Below, in pieces: positions 1 through 6,470 of a stretch of 10,631 bases of DNA; within the stretch, counting starts at the first letter, position 1; each line of letters starts with the position of its first letter. The stretch lies in NCBI GenBank assembly GCA_046760105.1, contig JBHIDJ010000105.1:1-10631 (forward strand), written 5' to 3'. The translations under genes were made by a program, and so were the position numbers. The notes under the pieces were generated by a model. That model ran no database searches. It was not told where the DNA came from and worked only from the letters and a program-made list of their open reading frames with translations. Origin of the DNA: JBHIDJ01 sp046760105. Lineage in GTDB: Bacteria > Pseudomonadota > Gammaproteobacteria > Acidiferrobacterales > SPGG2.

Positions 1-1
1 G

Positions 2-61
2 CTTGTGCCGGAGATCGCACAAGAACCGGATTACGATAAGGCTATTGCGGCATTGGGATGA
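2..61 (+). CDS. 3' end of an unrecognised upstream gene (partial)
   Basis: An open frame enters from the left edge and ends at TGA 59-61, giving 19 residues that finish in ...PDYDKAIAALG. Too little is present to assign a family. gcvPB is normally preceded by gcvPA or gcvH, but this tail does not resemble the C-termini of GcvPA or GcvH as I know them. I therefore leave it unnamed. That it is coding is inferred from the open frame and its proteobacteria-like codon use; the real start lies outside the window. Confidence 0.5.
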   Translation, partial: LVPEIAQEPDYDKAIAALG

Positions 62-113
62 TCACGATAGAGCATTCTTTGAATGGTGATGCCTACGGCG
101 ACGATGTACTAAC

Positions 114-154
114 GGGCTTGCAGCGCTTCGCTGTCCTGCTCCGCTTGCAAGCCC
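114..154. repeat. palindrome 1 of an intergenic hairpin cluster
   Basis: The arm GGGCTTGCA (114-122) is perfectly complementary to TGCAAGCCC (146-154), a 9-bp stem around a 23-base loop. The loop start can form its own small hairpin, AGCG (122-125) with CGCT (129-132). One base separates this element from the next palindrome. It is part of a group of four in a spacer without a credible gene, which suggests an extragenic repeat and not an operator. Confidence 0.7.
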
Positions 155-155
155 A

Positions 156-179
156 GGGTTTGCCATCCGTGGCAAACCC
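156..179. repeat. palindrome 2 of the hairpin cluster
   Basis: GGGTTTGCC (156-164) and GGCAAACCC (171-179) form a perfect 9-bp stem closed by a six-base loop (165-170). This is a compact REP-like hairpin. Position 155 is the only base between it and palindrome 1, so the two probably belong to one composite element. Confidence 0.75.
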
Positions 180-191
180 GCTCGGCGGGAC

Positions 192-220
192 GACAGTCCA
201 CTGGACTGTCATCTTTTTCC
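192..220 (+). terminator. palindrome 3 with a trailing T-run; possible intrinsic terminator
   Basis: GACAGTCC (192-199) pairs with GGACTGTC (203-210) across a three-base loop, an 8-bp stem. It is followed by ATC and five T residues (214-218). This is the shape of a Rho-independent terminator on the + strand and could end transcription from the gene stopping at 61. It is also one of four clustered palindromes, so it may simply be part of a dispersed repeat that happens to carry a T-run. The stem is only moderately GC-rich and the T-run is short. Confidence 0.45.
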
Positions 221-242
221 GCCTCGCCCGCCCCCGTACGAC

Positions 243-287
243 CCCCCTCCCAAACCCTCCCCCAGTGGGGGAGGGATAGGGTGGGGG
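243..287. repeat. palindrome 4, C/G-rich REP-like element
   Basis: The core stem is perfect: CCCTCCCCC (255-263) pairs with GGGGGAGGG (267-275) over the loop AGT. Outside a symmetric three-base internal loop (252-254 against 276-278), pairing resumes between 243-251 and 279-287 with a single T:T mismatch. About 17 base pairs form in total. From general knowledge, C-rich/G-rich palindromes of this style are common as dispersed extragenic repeats in proteobacteria and yield spurious peptides of the type PYPSPTGGG. The minus strand here reads exactly that string. The element lies 38 bases before the gcvPB start. Confidence 0.75.
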
Positions 288-325
288 TGGCTCGGCTTGA
301 CTAAGGGGCCGAAAGGCAACTGCAT

Positions 326-1777
326 ATGCTGATATTTGAACTCTCACAATCGGGACGGTGCAATCGAGCCCAGGCGCCGGTTGAAAAAGCTGAGGTAAAA
401 GATATTCCGGAGAAGTTTCGTCGGCGGACGCGGCCGTTATTACCGGAGGTATCGGAGCTGCAGGCGGTGCGGCATTACACACGCCTCTCACAAAAGAACT
501 TTTCGATTGACACCCAGTTCTATCCACTGGGTTCTTGCACGATGAAGTACAATCCGCGCGGGTGCAATCGCCTTGCTATGCTGCCGCAGTTCTTGGGGCG
601 ACACCCGTACGCACCGGAAACGACCGGTCAAGGTTTCCTCACGTGCCTCTACGAGCTGCAGGAGATGTTGAAAGAGATCACCGGGATGGCCGCGATCTCG
701 TTGACACCACTGGCCGGCGCGCAAGGCGAGTTCACAGGCGTTGCGATGATTCGCGCCTATCACGAATCACGTGGTGATACAAAGCGGGCCGAGATCTTAG
801 TGCCCGATGCAGCGCACGGAACCAACCCGGCAACAGGCACGATGTGTGGTTACCGTGTGCGCGAGATTCCCACTGATCGCGAGGGCGACGTGGATTTGGG
901 GGCGTTAAAAGCCGCGGTCGGACCAGAGACGGCCGGCTTGATGTTGACGAATCCCTCCACCCTGGGCGTGTTCGAGCGGCGTATCGCTGAGATCGCCAAG
1001 GTCGTGCACGAGGCGGGTGGTCTGTTGTATTACGACGGCGCCAATCTGAATGCCATTCTGGGCAAGGTTAAGCCAGGGGACATGGGTTTTGACGTTATTC
1101 ACTTGAACCTGCACAAGACGTTCTCCACCCCGCACGGTGGAGGTGGTCCTGGCGCCGGCCCGGTGGGCGCGAACGAGCAGCTGCGACCCTTCTTGCCCGT
1201 ACCCATGGTGGCGGAGGAACGAGGGGAATATCGCCTTGTCACGGAGAAATCCTGTCCCGAGTCTATCGGGCGGCTGTCGGCCTTTATGGGTAATGCTGGT
1301 GTACTACTGCGGGCCTATGTCTATGCTCGTTTGCTTGGGCGCGAAGGCATGGAGCGCGTCGCCGAGTTCGCGACCCTCAATGCCAACTACATGATGGCGC
1401 AACTGGCGAAAGCGGGCTTTGATATGGCATACCCGACACGCCGCGCGCCGCATGAGTTCATTTTGACGTTCAAGAAACTTAAGGAAAAAACAGGGGTCAC
1501 GGCTATGGATGTCGCAAAGCGCCTGCTCGATATGGGCTATCATGCGCCGACGACCTACTTCCCGCTACTGGTGCCCGAGTGCTTCCTCATCGAACCGACG
1601 GAGAGCGAGACCAAAGAGGAATTGGACGGCTTCATTGCGGCTATGCAGGAAATCGCGCGCGAGGCGCAGAAAGACGCTGAGCATGTCAAGCACGCGCCCT
1701 ACTCCACGCCCGTGCGACGTCTGGATGATGTAAAGGCAGCCAGGGAACTCGATTTGGCCTGGACGCCGCGAGGCTAG
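326..1777 (+). CDS. gcvPB: glycine dehydrogenase (decarboxylating) subunit 2, GcvPB
   Basis: This 483-residue protein is the PLP-carrying half of the split P-protein of the glycine cleavage system. With GcvPA it decarboxylates glycine and passes the aminomethyl group to lipoyl-GcvH in the cytosol. The N-terminus begins MLIFELSQ and the conserved stretch SQKNFSIDTQFYPLGSCTMK follows at about residues 55-74, both typical of the family. The PLP lysine is K264 in LHKTFSTPHGGGGPG. The C-terminus (PVRRLDDVKAARELDLAW) is complete and the length is normal. The start is set by the family-typical N-terminus, with AAAGG at 312-316 as a modest ribosome site nine bases upstream. GcvPA is required as partner but is not visible in the window; the fragment just upstream does not look like it. 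The palindrome cluster occupies the spacer before the gene. The family assignment is very secure. Confidence 0.97.
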   Translation: MLIFELSQSGRCNRAQAPVEKAEVKDIPEKFRRRTRPLLPEVSELQAVRHYTRLSQKNFSIDTQFYPLGSCTMKYNPRGCNRLAMLPQFLGRHPYAPETTGQGFLTCLYELQEMLKEITGMAAISLTPLAGAQGEFTGVAMIRAYHESRGDTKRAEILVPDAAHGTNPATGTMCGYRVREIPTDREGDVDLGALKAAVGPETAGLMLTNPSTLGVFERRIAEIAKVVHEAGGLLYYDGANLNAILGKVKPGDMGFDVIHLNLHKTFSTPHGGGGPGAGPVGANEQLRPFLPVPMVAEERGEYRLVTEKSCPESIGRLSAFMGNAGVLLRAYVYARLLGREGMERVAEFATLNANYMMAQLAKAGFDMAYPTRRAPHEFILTFKKLKEKTGVTAMDVAKRLLDMGYHAPTTYFPLLVPECFLIEPTESETKEELDGFIAAMQEIAREAQKDAEHVKHAPYSTPVRRLDDVKAARELDLAWTPRG

Positions 1778-1824
1778 AGACATACTCGGCATTCAGCCGC
1801 TACGACACTCTTCAGCCACAGATT

Positions 1825-1853
1825 TTGGCTAGCAAGGTCGAGCCTGCGATAAG
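1825..1853 (+). promoter_or_regulatory. weak candidate sigma70 promoter for dgkA
   Basis: TTGGCT (1825-1830) and GATAAG (1848-1853) are separated by 17 bases. Each matches four of six consensus bases. The position fits a short leader before the dgkA start at 1887. The match is weak and could be chance. The 109-base spacer shows nothing else clear beyond a 5-bp stem (1814-1818 with 1826-1830). Confidence 0.22.
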
Positions 1854-1886
1854 AATGGCAAAGCAGCGCCAGTAAAGAACGCGGCA

Positions 1887-2267
1887 ATGGCGAGTCCACT
1901 AAAAGGTATTACCGATATAGCCCGTGTGATCCGTGCAGCCGGCTATTCGCTCGCGGGCCTGAAGGCGGCGGTGTCGCATGAGGCCGCGTTTCGTCAGGAG
2001 TTGGCGTTGGTCCTCATCCTTGCGCCGCTTGGCATCTGGCTGGGTCACACCGGGGTTGAGCGGGTGCTGTTGGTCGGCAGCCTCATCCTGGTGCTCGTGG
2101 TAGAACTTCTGAACTCTGCGGTGGAGGCTTTGGTGAACCGCATCGGTAGCGAACGGCACGAGCTTTCCCGCATGGCCAAGGACATGGGCTCGGCCGCAGT
2201 ATTTCTGGCAATCGTCCTAGTAATCGTCGTTTGGATACTGATACTGGGACCGCGGCTGATACCTTAG
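1887..2267 (+). CDS. dgkA: diacylglycerol kinase, DgkA type
   Basis: A 126-residue integral membrane protein of the small prokaryotic diacylglycerol kinase family. It phosphorylates diacylglycerol to phosphatidate with ATP at the inner membrane, recycling diacylglycerol released by envelope biosynthesis. It has an amphipathic N-terminus and three hydrophobic segments at about residues 39-54, 57-75 and 101-121. The E. coli active-site residues all have counterparts four positions later: E32, E38, E73, N76, E80, K98 and D99, in the motifs FRQE, VELLNSAVEALVNRIG and AKDMGSA. No clear Shine-Dalgarno precedes ATG 1887, but the start matches the family length. A nearby ATG at 1855 stops after six codons. 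The gene lies 109 bases after gcvPB and converges with the DUF255 gene. Confidence 0.96.
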   Translation: MASPLKGITDIARVIRAAGYSLAGLKAAVSHEAAFRQELALVLILAPLGIWLGHTGVERVLLVGSLILVLVVELLNSAVEALVNRIGSERHELSRMAKDMGSAAVFLAIVLVIVVWILILGPRLIP

Positions 2268-2271
2268 CTAC

Positions 2272-2355
2272 GAGTGGCAAGTGTGAAGTGGCAAGCAGCA
2301 AGTTCGAGATACGACGTTTTTAGTTTCCCCCCTTGCTACTTGAAACTTGCTACTC
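2272..2355. repeat. inverted repeat of tandem AAGTRGC heptamers between convergent genes
   Basis: The left side (2272-2306) reads as five consecutive heptamers close to AAGTRGC. The right side (2332-2355), read on the minus strand, shows the same heptamer three times plus a partial copy. As a result 2273-2295 pairs with 2332-2354 over 23 positions: 19 Watson-Crick pairs, two G:U pairs and two mismatches, with a 36-base loop that contains TTTTTA (2316-2321). It sits after the dgkA stop and overlaps the last codon and stop (TAG 2350-2352) of the minus-strand gene. It may act as a bidirectional terminator. The heptamer build also suggests a dispersed short repeat. Confidence 0.65.
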
Positions 2356-4443
2356 CGAAGCGGGTTGAGCTTCGCCTTGTTTCAGTTCGGCATCCAGTTC
2401 TGCAAGCTCCGTGATTGGTGCGGAACAGCTATGGCCTGAACAAACGTAGGCCGTGACAGCGGCTTTGGGCTCACGCTCGGCGAGGATGCCCGGCAACGCC
2501 TCGCCGTCGTCGGGGACTGCTACCGTCAGGCGCCGTGGCGCGTAGAATTGGTTACAACGCGCCAGCCACGACTGCATCGCCTCGGGACGCCCACGCAAGA
2601 CAATGGTCTGGGTCGGGAATAGGTATTCCTCCACGGCCAGCAGTAGTGTGCCATGGGCCGACGGGGAGTGCGTGATGGAAGTATGCAATGCCTTCAAAGC
2701 GTGCGCTGCCGCATCCAAGTATTTCACTTCCCCAAGCAGATGGCCGACGCGCAAAAGCACATGTGCGGCCACGCCATTACCCGAGGGGACGGCGTCATCA
2801 TGGGTCGGCATCGGGCGATACACCAATCTCTCGTGGTCATCGGGCGTGAAATAGAATCCACCCTGTTTCTTGTTTTCGAAGTGTTGCAGCACGGTTTCTG
2901 CCAGCGACACGATGAGCTCCAAATCCGCTGTGCGCCAGCGTGCTTGCAGCAGCTCGAGCACACCGTCCATTAGAAATACGTAATCATCAAGATAGGCCTT
3001 GAGATGCGCGCGACCGTCCTTGGCAGTAGCGAGCAGACGGCCATCGCGCCAGAGCTGGTCGCGGATAAAGTTGAGTGCACGCTCGGCTGAGGCAAGGAAA
3101 TCCGAGCGTGCAAGCAACCGTCCTGCACGCGCCATGCCTTTGATCATCAAGCCATTCCAAGACGTAAGCACCTTTTCATCGCGACCCGGGCGTACGCGGC
3201 CTTCACGCGCTTCCCAGAGCTTTTGTTGTGCCCGTTTAAGCTGCTCGACCACTTGCTGTCGAGAAACGCCGAGGCTTTTCGCAATATCGTCGATGTCGGT
3301 GCTGACATTCAGGTGCCACTTTCCTTCGAAGTTGCCGTTTCCCTGCAAGCCATAACGTAACTCCAGCGCCGACCACTCCTCTGGCGACACCAATGCTTGC
3401 AGCTCCTCCCGGGTCCAGACATAGAATTTGCCTTCTTCGCCCTCCGAGTCAGCGTCGAGGGTCGAATAATAGCCACCGTCCGACGATTGCATTTCTCGCA
3501 TGACCCATTCGGCGGTCTCCGAGGCGACGCGTTTGAAAACCGGATCGCCCGTTGCCACGACGGCATCCGCGTAGAGCGATAACAGCTGGGCATTATCGTA
3601 GAGCATCTTTTCGAAGTGCGGGATCCTCCACGCTTCGTCCACTGAATAGCGGCAAAACCCGCCACCGAGTTGGTCGTAGATCCCCCCCGATGCCATGGCA
3701 TGCAACGTGTACGCGGCAATGTGCAATGCTTGCTTGTCCGCCCCATTGTTGATAACGCTGTGCGCCCAGTACCGGAGGCAGCGATCCATCGAACTGGGAT
3801 GGGGAAACTTCGGCGCTCCGCCGAAACCACCATACCGTGGATCAAACTGCTGCTTGAGTTCCGCGTACGCTCGGTTGAGCACATCCGGTGTTATGTGTAC
3901 TCCGTAGGCGGCTGCGGCGGGGTGAATGCGTGTAAAGATGTCGCGCAGTGACACCGTCTGCTGGTCAAGCGCATCGCGGTTTTCGCGGTAGAATGTCTCG
4001 ACGCGCCGGAGGACATCCGCAAAAGCGGGCAGCCCGTGTTTTGGTTCCTTCGGAAAATAGGTACCGCCAAAAAACGGCATGTGGTCCTCAGGCCGCAGGA
4101 ACATCGTCAAGGGCCAGCCGCCCGGGCGTTGCACCAGGATCTGGTGCGCGGTTTGGTAGATCTTATCTAGGTCTGGTCGTTCCTCCCGGTCGACTTTGAT
4201 GCACACGAACTTCTCATTCATAACTTTGGCGACTTGCTCATCTTCGAAAGATTCGTGCTCCATGACGTGGCACCAGTGGCAGGCAGAGTAGCCAATAGAA
4301 AGCAGTATCGGCTTGCCCTTGTCCCGCGCCCGCGCAAGCGCCTCCTCGTTCCACGGATACCAGTCGACCGGGTTATGCGCGTGCTGCAGAAGATAAGGGC
4401 TGGTCTCATTGATGAGACGATTCGTATGACCGGTATCGGACAT
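2350..4443 (-). CDS. DUF255 thioredoxin-fold / (alpha/alpha)6-barrel protein (YyaL/SSP411 family)
   Basis: A 697-residue protein of the family of bacterial YyaL and mammalian spermatogenesis-associated protein 20. The N-terminal thioredoxin-like domain (about 1-165) contains NRLINETSPYLLQHAHNPVDW and the CHWCHVM motif, with C55 and C58 as the CxxC pair, then FFGGTYFP. The rest resembles the six-hairpin glycosidase/N-acylglucosamine epimerase fold, with GGIYDQLGGGFCRYSVDEAW and HFEKMLYDNAQLLSLYADA. It ends in the family-typical VC...C.API tail. The biochemical function is not established; no signal peptide is seen, so it is probably cytosolic. The frame is open to 4545, but I start at the ATG read from 4443, because family N-termini begin just before NRLI and a candidate promoter lies at 4478-4506, inside the longer version. 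It is convergent with dgkA and divergent from the GT39 gene. Confidence 0.93.
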   Translation of the reverse strand: MSDTGHTNRLINETSPYLLQHAHNPVDWYPWNEEALARARDKGKPILLSIGYSACHWCHVMEHESFEDEQVAKVMNEKFVCIKVDREERPDLDKIYQTAHQILVQRPGGWPLTMFLRPEDHMPFFGGTYFPKEPKHGLPAFADVLRRVETFYRENRDALDQQTVSLRDIFTRIHPAAAAYGVHITPDVLNRAYAELKQQFDPRYGGFGGAPKFPHPSSMDRCLRYWAHSVINNGADKQALHIAAYTLHAMASGGIYDQLGGGFCRYSVDEAWRIPHFEKMLYDNAQLLSLYADAVVATGDPVFKRVASETAEWVMREMQSSDGGYYSTLDADSEGEEGKFYVWTREELQALVSPEEWSALELRYGLQGNGNFEGKWHLNVSTDIDDIAKSLGVSRQQVVEQLKRAQQKLWEAREGRVRPGRDEKVLTSWNGLMIKGMARAGRLLARSDFLASAERALNFIRDQLWRDGRLLATAKDGRAHLKAYLDDYVFLMDGVLELLQARWRTADLELIVSLAETVLQHFENKKQGGFYFTPDDHERLVYRPMPTHDDAVPSGNGVAAHVLLRVGHLLGEVKYLDAAAHALKALHTSITHSPSAHGTLLLAVEEYLFPTQTIVLRGRPEAMQSWLARCNQFYAPRRLTVAVPDDGEALPGILAEREPKAAVTAYVCSGHSCSAPITELAELDAELKQGEAQPASE

Positions 4444-4477
4444 GATGCAGTGCGGGTTTTCCAGCGAGAACCATCCA

Positions 4478-4506
4478 ACTATAACGAATCCCCGAAGGTT
4501 TGTCTT
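4478..4506 (-). promoter_or_regulatory. candidate sigma70 promoter for the DUF255 gene
   Basis: On the minus strand AAGACA (from 4506 to 4501) and TATAGT (from 4483 to 4478) are 17 bases apart, matching four and five of six consensus bases. Transcription would start near 4471, giving a leader of about 27 bases to the ATG at 4443. This supports the shorter start. The rest of the 223-base divergent spacer holds an isolated TTGACA (4530-4535, + strand) without a -10 partner, and AT-rich hexamers near 4582-4599 that might serve the GT39 gene but have no convincing -35. Confidence 0.4.
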
Positions 4507-4666
4507 AGCCGAACGCCTTCCCTGGGGCTTTGACAACATAGTCACGTCTGCGGCTCACACTCTGAAGGTTTAGGCTGCTACTATTATCTGGAATATCATC
4601 TTTGGAAATCCCGGTAGTAGCCGGCCCAACCGCCGTGCCCGTGCGGTACGGATATCCTGGAAACCA

Positions 4667-6451
4667 TTGGCGAAGTTTTGGAGCAAAGTAAAGCGTAAGC
4701 CCACCGGGCGCCGAAAACGCCAGTCGGCCCGTAAGCGTACTTCTGGCATCGACGCGATTGAGGACCTGGTTGTCGAGGAAATCGAGGTCAGCGCCATAAC
4801 CGCGCCGCGCACCGGCCCCAAGCGCAGGAAACAAGGCGAGTCGGATCGGCTGACGGCTGTGAAGCTAGCAGCGGCCTGGGTTGGTCTCTGGATGCTGCCG
4901 GTGCTGGCTGCGCTGTTTGCACGTTCGCCTTGGCCGGTCGACGAGACGCGCACCCTCGCTGTCGCGTGGGAAATGTGGTTGCGTGGCAATGCGCTGGTCC
5001 CCTACTTGAACGGTGATGTATACCCGCAGCCGCCGCTGATGTTTTTGCTGATCAATCTGGGCTGGGGTGTTTTTGGTGTCAACGAGTGGTGGCCACGGCT
5101 CGTGCCCGCGTTGTTCGGTCTCGCCAATCTGTTCTTGATCGCACAGTTGGCGCGGTACTTGTGGCCGCGACAGGTGAATATCGCGCGCTACGCACCGTTG
5201 CTGATGCTAGGGATGCTGTTCTGGGCGTTCTATTTGACTTTATCCCTCGGTGACATGCTTCTTGTGTTTTTCACGCTCTTGGGTGCACTCGCCATTTATC
5301 AAATGAGACGAAGGAAGCGTGGGTATGGCTGGATCTTGCTCGGGCTGGTGTTAGGCATCGCCCCGCTCGCGAGCGGTCTCGGGATCTTTCTTTATCTTGC
5401 CCCGCTCGCCCTGACCGCACCGCTGTGGGCCAATAGTAAGCACCCGTTTAGATGGGGTCGCTGGTATGGGGCTGTGGGTAAAGCGTTTGTGGGGGCCGGC
5501 GGGTTTATCGCGGTGTGGGCATTCGCGCTCTCAACCCAAACGGGTCCTGACTATGTTGACGCGCTGCTCGCAGCGCCACTGCCCGGTCCAGCACTGGCCC
5601 TCTTTTCGGTCGAGCGACCTTGGTGGTGGTATCTCGCGATGCTGGCCGTAGTGACCCTACCCTGGTCAATTTTTCCGCTGATATGGATGCGCCTGTGGCA
5701 TATCCGGCGCGAAAAAATGGATAGCGGCCTGGCTTTTTGTTTGTTTTGGGCATGGCCTGTGATCATCATCTTGTCGCTGCTTAGCATTAGACAACCCCAG
5801 TTTCTGTTACCACTCCTGCCGGCGTTCGCGTTAGGCATGGCATACTTGTTGCTAGACGACGACCTGATTAGCCATGGACAGGACAGTATTTGGTCAAGCA
5901 TGGCGTTTCCGCTTATCCTGCTGGGTGGTTTGCTTGCGGCGGTACCGGGACTACCGCGGGTGGAGGCACTTCCGGCGATGCTCTGGGAACAGCGCAGCTT
6001 TTTTATCGGTATCGCAGTCGCGGGCGTCGGCGTGTTGCTAGCTTGGTTACCCGTCCAAGACGTCAGGCAGCGCATTACCAATATCGCCGCCGGCGGTGTG
6101 GCGTTGCTCGTACTCGCTATCCTTGGCATTGGGTCGCAGTTCGATAAGCTATATGAAACAAACGATCTGGCGTATTACCTTGCCGATGCCGAGCGACAGC
6201 AGCGCCCGGTCGCACATGTCGGGCCCTATCATGGCCAATTTCACTTTGCTGGGCGGTTGCGGAAACCGCTTGACGTTATAGCTGCCAAGGACGTATACGA
6301 CTGGTCCGCCAGCCATCCCCAAGGCCTGATCATTACCTACACGGGTGAGTGGCAACCGCATGCCGCCGCTACAAAGCCGGCGTTTGAAGCAGCGTACCGG
6401 GATCAAAGGATTCGAATCTGGAAGACCAGCACGATCACCGCGGGCGCATGA
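4667..6451 (+). CDS. GT39/ArnT-like membrane glycosyltransferase
   Basis: This 594-residue polytopic protein resembles the glycosyltransferase family 39/ArnT group, which moves a sugar from a polyprenyl-phosphate donor onto lipid A, a protein or another acceptor on the periplasmic side. After a first membrane segment (about 66-86) comes PWPVDETRTLAVAWEMWLRG; D92/E93 sit at the conserved acidic first-loop site. NGDVYPQPPL follows, as in ArnT, then roughly ten more hydrophobic segments and a soluble C-terminal part (about 490-594). Donor and acceptor cannot be read from sequence. The frame opens with TTG 4667, since no ATG or GTG precedes it in frame. GGAAA lies only three bases upstream, and GTG 4859 (residue 65) is an alternative start. 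Residues 1-64 form an unusual basic extension, with 12 K/R in the first 26. lgt follows after 19 bases, probably as an operon. Confidence 0.85.
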   Translation: MAKFWSKVKRKPTGRRKRQSARKRTSGIDAIEDLVVEEIEVSAITAPRTGPKRRKQGESDRLTAVKLAAAWVGLWMLPVLAALFARSPWPVDETRTLAVAWEMWLRGNALVPYLNGDVYPQPPLMFLLINLGWGVFGVNEWWPRLVPALFGLANLFLIAQLARYLWPRQVNIARYAPLLMLGMLFWAFYLTLSLGDMLLVFFTLLGALAIYQMRRRKRGYGWILLGLVLGIAPLASGLGIFLYLAPLALTAPLWANSKHPFRWGRWYGAVGKAFVGAGGFIAVWAFALSTQTGPDYVDALLAAPLPGPALALFSVERPWWWYLAMLAVVTLPWSIFPLIWMRLWHIRREKMDSGLAFCLFWAWPVIIILSLLSIRQPQFLLPLLPAFALGMAYLLLDDDLISHGQDSIWSSMAFPLILLGGLLAAVPGLPRVEALPAMLWEQRSFFIGIAVAGVGVLLAWLPVQDVRQRITNIAAGGVALLVLAILGIGSQFDKLYETNDLAYYLADAERQQRPVAHVGPYHGQFHFAGRLRKPLDVIAAKDVYDWSASHPQGLIITYTGEWQPHAAATKPAFEAAYRDQRIRIWKTSTITAGA

Positions 6452-6470
6452 AGCCGCGCGTCACGACATA

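Noticed and set aside
58..279. 73-residue + strand ORF whose ATG overlaps the upstream stop (ATGA)
   Set aside because: The overlap looks like translational coupling, but most of the frame runs through palindromes 1-4 and ends inside the last one. No recognisable protein results.
93..527. 144-residue minus-strand ORF across the palindrome cluster and the start of gcvPB
   Set aside because: Its sequence is the translation of the repeats (including PYPSPTGGG) plus the antisense of gcvPB. It is proline- and arginine-rich with no domain.
3309..3884. 191-residue minus-strand ORF in another frame of the DUF255 gene
   Set aside because: Very rich in R, S and T, typical of a frame-shifted shadow. 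The true frame is continuous through this stretch.
4530..4535. Perfect TTGACA as a -35 box for the GT39 gene
   Set aside because: No -10-like hexamer lies 16-18 bases downstream; the sequence there is GC-rich (GGCTCACAC).
4444..4545. Longer start for the DUF255 gene (34 extra residues)
   Set aside because: The extra residues lack family similarity and cover a candidate promoter. The ATG read from 4443 matches the usual N-terminus.
4494..4571. Direct repeat GAAGGTTT at 4494-4501 and 4564-4571 in the divergent spacer
   Set aside because: A single 8-base repeat in about 220 bases is expected often by chance, and there is no symmetry or third copy to suggest an operator.
6345..6470. GTG-initiated 42-residue N-terminal extension of lgt
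   Set aside because: It overlaps the end of the GT39 gene, has a composition unlike Lgt, and family members start at the MLFAPDIDP position.
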